Below, piece after piece: positions 27,346 through 38,300 of a stretch of 64,000 nucleotides of DNA; position 1 is the stretch's first letter, and each line of letters starts with the position of its first letter. The stretch is taken from contig NW_002476426.1 of the NCBI RefSeq assembly GCF_000189635.1, positions 496,001-560,000 on the forward strand, in the 5' to 3' direction. The notes under the pieces were generated by a model. It did no database searches. It worked only from the letters and a program-made list of their open reading frames with translations, and had not been told where the DNA came from. This DNA is from Tetrahymena thermophila SB210 (taxonomy: Eukaryota > Ciliophora > Oligohymenophorea > Hymenostomatida > Tetrahymenidae). The position numbers and the translations under genes were made by a program.

Positions 27346-28548
27346 TCAAATAAAAAATTGTAATTTATTTTTTTTACTTGAAAGTATTGCCAAAATAACC
27401 CCAAGAACTGCACAAATGATAATGCTAAGTCTATCATATTTCTCCTAAATTTAAATGATAAATATTTTAAAATCAAAGAATCTCAATAAATATGATTAAA
27501 TTTTTGCAAATTAAAATATTCACTATTATTTGATCTTTCTTTTTCATCAATTCCAACTTTTCGCTGCCTGATATACCTTGATTCTCTGTTTATTATGGCT
27601 TATTCTATTCTTTAAAAATAATTTTGATGATATTTTGCTTATCTTTTAAATATTTACTGAATTCATTTGAAGTGATTTTTATAGCAGGTTCTTGAGATTG
27701 ATTTGTCTAAATAGAACTTGTTTCTAGGTTCTCATTCTATTTTTTAAATAAAATGCTTTATAATTTATGCAAATTTAGCATTTAATATATTACATTTTCA
27801 AGTAAGGTTTTTTGGTCTCCTTGCTCAGAATATTTTTTTTCTAATCTCTGCATTAAGCGCATACTTCTGTTCTTTTTCAAATCAGCATCATTTGATGTCT
27901 AATAGTTTTTACATTAAAATGAAATCTTGTAGAATAATTTTTGTTAAATATTTTATGGTTTACATTATGAATATCTTAATTGACAATACTCTAGTTTAAA
28001 CTTGACATTTTATAAAATGAATTTAAAATTATAATTAATTCTTTTTTTAAACCCTGTAAAAGCTTTAAATAATATTTTTAATTTATTTAAAATGTATGAA
28101 GTATTATCTAATAAAAATACAGAATATTAATATCTTTTTAATTATTAAGATAAATGATTGATTGCTATTTTTGATTTAATATTTCTAATATTTTTTATAT
28201 AAATATAAAATAATATATTTTTTAAAATTTAACTAAAAAGTTTAAGGGATTTTATTTTATTTTAGAATTAATTATTAAATTTGATAATTTAATATTTAAA
28301 TTTTTTTTAATTACCTTTTTCTTGAAGTTTGCTTGAGAAATATCTTTTTTAGTGGCATCCAAAATTTTTTGACCGTTGAAATTAATTAAATTAATTTAAA
28401 TTAGAATTTAATCCGCCCAAAAAAAAGTTTTTTATGATTCGCGGCTTTTTGATAAATTATTTGAAAAAGTATCTATTTTATGCGTTCCATTAGATTTAAT
28501 TACTTTAATAAATTTTGAAAACTGATAACATAATAAATAGTTATTCAT
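27346..28548 (-). CDS. tail-anchored coiled-coil membrane protein (SNARE-like layout)
   Basis: Four exons, 28548-28315, 28053-27964, 27898-27524 and 27444-27346, join in phase to 265 residues ending in TGA. I do not recognise the family. The chain is largely helical: LDATKKDISQANFKKK crosses the first junction into GLKKELIIILNSFYK, and RLMQRLEKKYSEQGDQKTLL is followed by LENVIYQMLNLHKLQSILFK. There is one hydrophobic anchor near the C-terminus, SIIICAVLGVILAILSS, and a short basic end (KKNKLQFFI). A cytosolic helical domain with a single C-terminal anchor is the layout of SNAREs such as Sec20, Use1 or Bet1, but no SNARE heptad with a central Q or R was convincing. The first exon is the least certain; a shorter form could start at 28008. 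Confidence 0.6.
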
Positions 28549-29272
28549 ATTAAGCAATTCATATTTTAGATACTTTACCAGTTTAACATGCTTCTTAATT
28601 TTAAAAGGAAAGCATTATTTTTTAATATTTAAAAATTTATAAGCAAATAAGTCTAACTAAGAAAAATGGATAATAAATTTAAAATAAAAAGATATGAATT
28701 TTATATTACCACTAATTTTAGAGAGAGTTGAAGTGACATAAATTAAACATTATAAAAACAAAAATCAATAATTGAACATATTTTTACTCTAAACATTATA
28801 AAAGAGTGAAAAAGAAGCAAAAGGGAATGAATGAATGCTATTTATATTTCCTAATGATTTAGTTTAAATAAAATAATGGAGATAAACAAAGATAAATTAG
28901 AAGAAAATAAAGAGGTAAGGTAAATTAATTAATTAATTTATATGAATAGTTTGCCTGCAAGCAAGCAAGAAAGCAAACAAAAAACAAAAAAATGATGAAA
29001 TGAATTCAGTCTCTCTCTTTATCTCTATACCTTTACTTTATTTGATAATAAAAATAGAAAAAGGAATGAATCAAAATAATAATTACAATTATTGAAAATA
29101 TTAATTAATATTAATTTGCTTATTATTTCTCAAGAACGGATAAGACACAATATTAAAAACTCAGATTCATTCACTTTTTACAAAAATCTTAAATAGTTGA
29201 ATTAACTTTAAAAACAGCAATAGTGCTTTTAAGTATAAAACAGGGTAGTAACTACAACAAAAGTATTTTCAT
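28549..29272. other. divergent intergenic region
   Basis: Lies between the starts of the tail-anchored gene (minus) and the DP gene (plus), so it should hold both promoters. It contains AATT runs (28925-28942) and GCAA/AGCA runs (28965-28982), with no recognised element. Confidence 0.5.
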
Positions 29273-32154
29273 ATGAGCAAGCTACCTAGTGATAACGATG
29301 TCCTCTTTTAAAATAGGAGCGAAGAAGGTACCATGAATACATCTTTATTAAAAAATAGCTATTGATAGAAACAAATTTTAGCATAAAAGCAATTGTAAAA
29401 TAAAATACAAAATGCAAATTTAGAATATTAATGAGTTTATTGCATCATTTTTAAATAGCATCCAGCATAGCTAAATCAACAAAATTACAGCAAATTGAGT
29501 ACTCGGTATTTTTTCATTCTTATTTCTTTTTATAAAAAATATAGTGTTCCCAAGAAAGCAGAAAAAAACTAATAAAGCAGGATATCCTAATCGAGGCAGC
29601 AATAACAATTATATAAATGGAAATTAGAATATAAAAAATTCAGCAATTTTAGAAGAGGAAGATGAGTATAAGAATAGTGTTAAATTTAATGGAGTTAAAT
29701 CAGAAAATCCAGACAAATCTTAAAATATTAGGCAATAGATTCTCTCAAAAAAATAGTCATCTCAGCTTTTTGAAAAAAATTAAATCGAAGATGAAAACGC
29801 TCGAGGATTTGACTGTGTGTTCAATTAAAATACATCTAAGCCAATATCATCGAAGCACAAAGATTATGAGAATTCAATGTCCTCAAAAGGAGACTCCAAG
29901 TTTACTGTAAAATCTGAATAATCCAGTATGCTCTTTGCTTCTAACCCTAACTAAATTAATAGCCCAAGTATCCACGATACCTCTAATATAAATAGTAAAA
30001 TACTGCAGTAGTCAAGTCATCATCACTAAATTTCTAATAACAATCATAGTGAATTTCAAAATATATCCTCTAAAGTGACAAATTTAAACTCTTAAAAAGA
30101 TAAATCTCAGGCAAATAGAACACAAATAGGCTCACAGCAATAACTGTCAAAAAACTAAAATTCTATTACTCACTAATTAAATTAAAACTCTCACAATTTT
30201 CCATATTATCAGCCAAACAATCCAATTCTTTATCAACAAAGTCAAGGATTTTTTGATGCTGATTCAATTAATTAATTAATAAAATAAGACTAATCTAATA
30301 AAAATAATAATAATAATAACAACAATAACAATAATAACATTCAAATAAATGGATCTTAAATATAATCTTAAGAATAAATATAATAACTTTAATTACAAAG
30401 TATTTAAAACAAGTAGAGCTAACAAATGCTTTTCAATTCTAATTCATAAAATCAAAACAGTAATTTTAATCATGATTTTATAAATAGTTAATTTGGATAA
30501 AACAGTTTATTATACGACTTAAACAATTCCCAACTTTTCAAAGATAGTATTTACTCGAATGGACTCACAAGGAATTTGCTTCCTTAAAATGACTCAGATG
30601 TATTTGATAATGATGGAGGTATTGTAGATTATTTTTGTAATGACAAATAAGAAAACGATAACAAAGGAACATTACTAGGAAAAAACTTAATTTCAAGTTT
30701 TGCTCAATAAACCCAGCAAAATCACAAAAATCTCATATCTTCTCCAAGAGGCTAAGCTAACAGCTTTTAGTTTCCCAACTAAGGCTTCAAAAAATCTTAA
30801 GTCAAGTAAGAATCACTACTTTCATCTAACTAAAATGATTAAAATAATTTGATAGATTAAGCAAGATCTTAAGTTGACGATTATAGTAACAGTAACCAAC
30901 TAACTAACTTTATTTCTTCTACAATTTAAATTAAATCATTTCATTTTTAAAAAAGATGGCGAATAAACTGAAGAAAGATAAACTTTAAGAGGATTAAGAG
31001 CCTTATCTTTAAAAGTAAAGGAAATAGTTTAGGAAAAAGGATCTACTACATACAAAGAGGTAGCAGAAACACTTGTACAAAATCTAAAATCAGGTCAAAA
31101 ATAATTAGCTGAGAAAGAAGATATTGTAAATTTTTCATAAATAAAATTAACTATTTTATAACAAAAAAAGATTTTTTTTCAAAATTTTAATTAAAAAACG
31201 GGAAAAAAAATTTCTTTTATTAATTGAAAAATTAAGCATTTGTTTTTTTACTAAAATATTCTTATTTATTTATAGAAAGACGAATAAAATATTAAAAGAA
31301 GAGTTTATGATGCATTAAACGTCTTAATTGCTTCTGAGGTAATTGCTAAAAAAGGCAAAAAGGTGCTAGCTATCGCAAAAACAAATTTAGCTGGTACTAT
31401 TTGATTCCTTGTAAAAATTTTACCATAATTTATTAAATTTTAAAAATAAGGTAAATGCCTAAAGCATGATAATTGGAAAGAAGCAAAAGAAAAGCAAGAT
31501 ATTTTAGATAAGTAAAAGTAAAAAGTCAACTAGAAAAAAGATCAAGTTAAAGAGTTAGCAAGAAAATATGTTGCTCTTAAAAATCTTATAAGCAGAAATT
31601 AGTCTAGTGAAAAAAATACTTAGATGAATTCTTAGTTATTTGAAAACTTCATCAACCAAAAGGATGAATATGACGATAACTAAAAATTCTTTATTAATTC
31701 TTAACTTTCAAATAAATCACAAACTCAAGGATTGAGAGATAAGATACTTTAACCTTTACTAGATGTCTAAAAACAAAAATTCTAATTCCCCGTTTTATCA
31801 GTGAGATTTAATCCTGATGATTAATAGGTATTTTAATTCGTTTTAAAATTATAAATTAAAAAATTTTATTTACAAAATAATTTCATTTAGAGAGTGATCA
31901 TGAAAATGAGCAAAGATAAAAATAATCTTAAGATATATGCAAAGGGATATCTTGAAACTTATGGAGACTTAGATATATTATGTCAATTAAGTTTAGACAA
32001 AGTTTAGGATTAGTTTAGACAACAAGTGCTAGGAGATAAATATCTTAATTGGATAAACTCAGTTGACCATATAAAAACAGAACATATTGTAGAAGAAGAT
32101 AATGAAAATCAATACCCAGGACCTTACATGATGAATGATTAGAATAATTATTGA
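29273..32154 (+). CDS. DP-family transcription factor (E2F partner)
   Basis: DP proteins pair with E2F to bind promoters of S-phase genes. Six exons, 29273-29327, 29545-30885, 30956-31125, 31276-31393, 31451-31827 and 31891-32154, give 774 residues. The winged-helix domain is at ~470-565: RQTLRGLRALSLKVKEIVQE, then YKEVAETLVQNL, then the DEF-box RRVYDALNVLIASEVIAKKG (~530-549). RRVYDALNVL is the DP form, not the E2F form (RRIYDITNVL). Next come a dimerising coiled coil (QVKELARKYVALKNLISRNQ) and a DP-type C-terminal sheet (LSVRFNPDD, KDKNNLKIYAKGYLETYGDL). The first ~465 residues are N/Q/S-rich with a poly-N run, far longer than in animal DP proteins. Exon 1 encodes only 18 residues (MSKLPSDNDVLF...) and was chosen because its donor phase fits; the other nearby ATG (29289) does not fit. 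Confidence 0.93.
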
Positions 32155-33441
32155 ATAAATTTCGACAACTTAACCTTAAAAAACTCCTCTAAATTAAATT
32201 AAGTATAATAAACAATAAAAATCTGAGTCCATTGATTATCTTTAAATTAAATAAACATTTAAATTTAATAATAATAAAACAAAATAATATAAAATCTTTC
32301 TTAATTTCTTAAAAATAAATTAATACTACAAGAAAACAAACAAACAAACTAACAAACAAACAAACAAACACATATTAATAAATAAAATATGAATACAAAT
32401 CTTTATTAACCATAATCAATTAATTATTAAAACCATTTTTTAATACTACTGACCATAAAAAATACATACATAATAACTATAAATACTTATTTATGATTTA
32501 TAAAACACCAAAAACAAACTAACCTTTAATTTTCTTAACATAATGAATATTCAAAAAGGCTGATGATGCTTTTTATTTAATTCATAATAAAAATTACTAT
32601 TTATATTGCTATCATCAGTTTAAATTAAAATCTCTAAGACCAATGCTTAAACTTTTTATATTAAATTACCCAGCAATTTCTATATTTTCCATTCCAAGAT
32701 TAAATTTGTAAGAACTGTAATTTTGTAAATTTTAAAAATGTCTATTTTGTACCAAATCTATTACGAACTATTTACTCTTTTAAGAATTCGATGTTCTTTA
32801 GTAAGTATTTGCAATTAATAATATCTTTGAAAAGTATAAATTGAAATAAATTTTTTGTAATCAAGAATAAATATTTATTAAATAGAAAATATTATTTTTT
32901 TAACTTTAATTAATAATTTTTATTTTTTATTCAATTCAAAAAAGAAAAAAAAAATGTATTTTTTAAATATGAAATTTATAAGATGAAAAAAAATTATCTA
33001 TCTATTGTTTTAAGATTAATTCCTTTATCCTTATTCGTAAAAACTTAAATATATTTTACTTATTAGAAAATTAATTAAATTTTAAAATATGTTTTAATCA
33101 ATAAAAAATATTGTATTTTGCACTTAATTTTATTGAAATATCTTTAAATTTTTTTCTAAAATTAAAGAATAAATACATGTATGATAGACTATCATGTTTA
33201 ACTTATTTGATAGAATAATGGCTACCTATAGGTTTAAATAAATATTTATATAAACGATATAATTTAATTTTGTATCTATGTATGAAAAGCTTTATATTTA
33301 GCATTAATAAACTATTGGCTATGTTAAAAATTGATTCATTATTTTAATATGTATTTAGGAAATATTAAAATAGATTAAAAATAGTTTACAAATAATTTTA
33401 AATAATCATATGAATGATTTTTTCAAAGATATGTTTAATTA
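32155..33441. other. convergent intergenic region
   Basis: Lies between the 3' ends of the DP gene and the MRH-receptor gene. It is very AT-rich, and no ORF or RNA gene is supported. Confidence 0.6.
32335..32371. repeat. ACAA microsatellite
   Basis: Eight or nine ACAA-type units in the 3' flank of the DP gene. Confidence 0.8.
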
Positions 33442-34431
33442 TCAGACAGGTTTATAAGCAAATAGATTTTTATCTGTAGATACATATTAATTATCGAGTG
33501 AGGAAGCAAAAGAATCAGACATCCTACAGTTTGTTTAATTTGAATATCTTTAAATAAACATCTTAAAATCTTAGTAGAAGGGAATAGCCATAAATCCCTT
33601 AACATTATTTTCAACACAGTTGAATATGGTAATTATAATTATTGTTAATATAAAGATAAATATTATCAGAGTTAAAAAGAATAAGAATATAGGATGATTA
33701 ATTTTATGCTTTTATTTAAGGATTTATCCTTAATAGCAACCTCCTGGGTGCTTTATCTATAGAACTGGATTGCAAGAAGTAACACTAATCCCATCTATTG
33801 GGAGACTTGTAAAATTTTCTTCTTTATCTTTTTCTGATGAGCAATATATCAGAAAAGTAATACTTTTTTCTTTTTCTTAGTCCATATGATTTTCACTTGA
33901 AGTACAAATATCCCCTCCTCTATATACAATTTTAATACCTTGACCAACTTAGTAGTAATCTATGAGTTCTACAAGAGATTTATCATATTATCCAAAAGCA
34001 GAGCACTAATCCAAGGACTGTACGTTTTAAAATGTTATTTATTGGTATGCGCCATAGTGTGTGTTGGATTGCTTTGTATTAGCTTAGTTTTCGGAGCATG
34101 CAATATAAGGAAAATTATTGCAAAAATTAAAAATTAATGATATCTTAAAATTTTGTTGCTCAGTAGTTCTAATATCAACATGCCAATACGAATCTGACTT
34201 TTAAAGGAGAGAAAGATTATAAATGTTATCTAAATCATCTTTCCATATGCACATAGATTCCTCAGGATTGTAATTTTACTCAATTATTGGATTTGTTGTG
34301 AGACTTTTAGGGATTGAATATTCAGAAACTATTGAATGACTCTAATAATGTTTTTTTCGGACAGTACAGTTAACTAAAATGAAATGCTCAATGATGAGCG
34401 AAAAAAAAAGCAAATTCCATTTTAAATTCAT
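33442..34431 (-). CDS. single-pass MRH-domain receptor (M6PR/ATG27-like)
   Basis: One exon, 329 residues. Order of parts: a hydrophobic signal peptide (WNLLFFSLIIEHFILVNC, residues 5-22); a lumenal domain with about nine cysteines; one membrane span (IFLFFLTLIIFIFILTIIII, ~247-266); and a cytosolic tail of ~60 residues. The lumenal part has marks of the mannose-6-phosphate receptor homology fold: an early CSENQ..QCSAFGQYD strip, then GIKIVYRGGDICTS (~163-176), then SITFLIYC (~188-195), then a late cysteine pair (TSCNPVL, GGCYQG). In M6P receptors and ATG27 this fold binds glycans or acts in Golgi-to-endosome sorting. The tail contains PFYQDF and ends FAYKPV, possible tyrosine-based sorting signals. 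Whether the glycan-binding Q/R/E/Y residues are complete I cannot judge without alignment. Confidence 0.78.
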
Positions 34432-35368
34432 TCAAAGAAACTTTTGCAAAAATTTATATCCAAACCTTGATTGCTTGATTGATTTTGCCTAAATGTTTCT
34501 TAAAAAATGAAATCCTATTTCAAAATTTTTATTTATTATTTTTTCGTTTTTGATAAAAATTGATTCAAAATGTAAGATATTATACATTTAATATAAAAGC
34601 ATACTTAAATAACAATGATTAAAGTGTAATATTACAAAAACAATGGTAATAAAAACGGTTTAAAAACCATTAAAATTGACAATTAAAAAATAGACTGATT
34701 AATATATGATTAATTTTTACAATTTTACAATAAAAAATATTCAAAAAATATTTTTTTTTTAAGTATTTAAAATAGTTAAATTAGAAATAGTTCAGCTGTT
34801 AGCTGTTGAAAAATTTAAAATGGAAAAACCATAACATAAAAAAAACAATGATTAATAAATTAGTTCTTAAGGAAATAATTGATAAAAATTAAATTTGTTG
34901 AAATTAATTAGTTTTTATGAAATAAAATATTTTAATTTCAAATCAACTCAATCCATCCATCCATCCTTTAAGAAAAGGTGGGAAAAAAAATTCATTAAAA
35001 ATATTTTTTATGAGATTTAATTTATAAACATTAACATTAATTAGTGTTTTTATTTTTATTATTTTCAAAAATATTGATTTTATATTTTTTTAATATATTT
35101 TTGGCTAAATAATAAATTTGAATATGATTAATTGACTATTATACTTTTTAAAAATAAGTAAATAAATAAATAAAAATATGAAAATATTTTATGGTTAGTT
35201 ATTGAATCAACAAAAATAAAAAATTAGTTACAAAAATTTATAATATTTTAATTTTGCAATAATTTAAAAAAAAAGTAAAAAAGATTTAAAATTGATTATT
35301 ATTGATGATAATAAATGATGTAGAAAGCTAATCAGATAGATAATTAGATAAACAAGTAAATTCGATTT
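34432..35368. other. intergenic region, nothing recognised
   Basis: AT-rich spacer upstream of the receptor gene and downstream of the ubiquitin protease gene. It holds four CATC/ATCC units at 34951-34966 and no supported ORF. Confidence 0.6.
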
Positions 35369-38300
35369 TCAAATTTCTTCACAGTTTGATTCGTTTTCAC
35401 TCTCTTAACCGCTATTTATTTTCTAATATTAATCTCTTGGACCTCTATCTTAAACTTCGTCATTGTTATGGTTTTCTACTTCTTGTTCTTGTTCTTGTTC
35501 CTCCTCTTCTTCTTAATCATATTATTCAGGAGCATTTTCTATATTTTACACAGGCAAGAGCTATTTCGAATTCAATACCCCAAAAAAGTTAAGAAAAGAG
35601 TTTGTATCATTTAGCTACAAACTCTATTAGATTGAGTGGATATTTTATTTCGTTTTTTGTATACTAAAATCAATAAATTGTAAATGAAGTTGGCATCTGT
35701 CGTTGAATTAAAATGTTGAGTACTCAACTTAAATATCATAATTACCCCAGTCTTCTTACAAATTAAGCTTCTAAACAGAGAAAATAACTTCATTACTTTT
35801 TGCTTTAACCTTAATATATTTTCCAAATTTAGGTAATTGCTTTTGGTTTGGGTTTTCTGGGTCATGTAGAATAAAATTGAGCTTAATATCAATTTAATTG
35901 CTTGTCTTGTTTACTGCTACTATTTCCCTTACAGTATTAGCATTCTTGAAATGTTTCTCAATAATGTTATCTGTTTTAAGTTAATTGAAAGTATTTTTAT
36001 ATAAAGCCAAGAAAAATTTTTTGATTCTTCAATTTAAAATTAATACTTAAATAAAATTAAATTAATTAATTACTTTATTCCTGTTGATCAATCTATGAAA
36101 GTTAGCTTTAGTTATAGTATGAAGCATATTTATTTTTAAAGAACCCATTCCAGGGAGAAGTTGAAGACATATTTTAAGTAATTATAAAATAATCTCTTAC
36201 TATAGTTGAGTCATATGATTTATTTCCTGTTTAGGTTGGCTGGCTATCTGTAATAAATGTGTTGACTTCACGTTCATATAAATTGAAATATTCAAATGAA
36301 TGAGTACACTCTTCTTTTAATTCATTCAGTTCTTCAACTAACTTATTAAATTCTTATTCAGTTTTTACTTATTCTAATTTTTAGTTATATTCTTCCATTG
36401 TTTCTTCATTTAAGAAATTATCTGTGATGGGCAATTAAGCTTCTCTAAGAACAGTCACATCACGAGTTTTACCAATAGTATAAAGTGGATAAATTCCTTA
36501 GTTTAGATGGTTATTGTTGAAATTAATATTTTAAGAATCTTAAGAAGCATTAACAGCCTGTTGAGAGTTTGAATAGTTAACTTCAGTCCTATCTATTTCT
36601 TTTACTACGATATTATATTAGTTGCTATCCTTAGAGGTTTTGTTAGAAATATTCTTTTCTTCTTCGCCTCCTTCCTAATTATTACTATTTTAATTATCCT
36701 TAATTAGGACTTCCTCATTTGAAGCACTTTCTTCTTTTGACTTTTCATCTTCAGGTGAAGTAAATTTAATATTGTTACGCTAATAGACGGCATCTATCTT
36801 TTATCTGAAGTAGGGATAAAGCATTAAGCAATTTTATGCAAGCTCAACTCTAGGAACGATTGCATACTTTTATATTAAGCTATTGTGATGATATTCTTTT
36901 ATGAAATGATCAATAAAATCGACGTATTTTGCAAATACATAACTAGGAGCTGGAGCCAATGCAACATATTCTGCAATATCCTCGTTTTCTATCACTAGCT
37001 GGAGAAGTACAATTAATAGTTATACTGAAATGCTATCAGAATTCTTTCTATTAACATAAATGGCTTCTAAAATGCTATAAGTACTCTCTATTTGCAAAGA
37101 AGTTTTCATACAGAGACTTTAGTCATCAATACAGTTAAGAGCATAGGTTCCATAGTGAGCAATAACCTGTAATGAATCTTCCTAGTTATTATGTTATTAA
37201 GGTGAAAGATAATTCTAAACTAAAATAGGGACACCTAATACAGCCTCAATACGCATTTTTCTAAAGTTATCTTATAAACTTAAGAAATGGTATACTGCTT
37301 AAGCATATATTTTAACTTCATCTAATCCAAGACGATACAAACCTCTGACTATAGCCTCAGATACTAGATTAGTAATCAATTGTTGATTAAAGGCAAGTTT
37401 TTAAATTAATTATTTGAGGACAGAAGGTTCAATTGTTTCATTCGAGATTAATTTTTCCCAGAACTATGAATTAAAAATAAATAAGCTAATTTCTTCTGAC
37501 AAAGTGTATTCATCTTCTTTATTTTATGATTTTGATTCTAATTTAGTAGTGATTTCTCTTTTAAGGTTTCTACTACTGTTAAAATCAAATATTGGGGTAT
37601 ATGCATGATCTATTATGTTTGCAATACATTTAGTGACATGAGTATATCTAAGTGTAATAGAACGAGAACTCATGTATTCCTTTGTTTTGGAGAGAGGAGA
37701 ATCGTCCCCCATGAAGTAATCTAAGAACAATAGACATACATCTGCTTATATTAAGTATTTCATCTATTCAGGACCTTATTAGCTAAATGCTTCCCAAAAC
37801 TTTAATTAAAATTTTACAAAATAGATATAAAATTAATTAATAAATAATTTTTTAAAATTACCATAAAATATTGTTCGTTCTTAAAGACGTTCTTCTATCC
37901 AAAATCTTGTAAGTATTAAAGCAATGTGTTCAAAAAGTAGTTTATACTGTTTTTAATCATTCTTAAAGTTTGATTTTTTCTCTATTGTTCAGACATCTAT
38001 TCGTATTCAACTTATTCCTTTTCTTCTTATAAATCGTCATTTGACTAAGTCAGTTTTAAGTCGTGGAAGTTTATAATTATTTAAGTGCAGTCTGCATACA
38101 TTTTCGAGAGGAAATTTTTTACTGATGGATCTTATGATTTTATAATGGCTCCTTCTTTATTAGCAAAGTCTTTCATAAAATTATTAAGGAAGAATTAGGC
38201 GCAGTAATCTGGACATAATTTTAATAGTATTCTAAGTCTATTAATCATTTCATCAATCATCTTTTATATTTTAATTTGAATTAAAGCTTAAATTAACAAA

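Noticed and set aside
27209-27560. Plus-strand frame starting MSLYVPRENSF, antisense to the tail-anchored gene
   Set aside because: Its length is within chance for one stop codon, and its second half is the mirror of real minus-strand exons.
29662-29910. Plus-strand 82-codon frame inside the DP gene
   Set aside because: It is a shadow frame; the overlapping frame is continuous with the DP exon and contains the N/Q-rich sequence.
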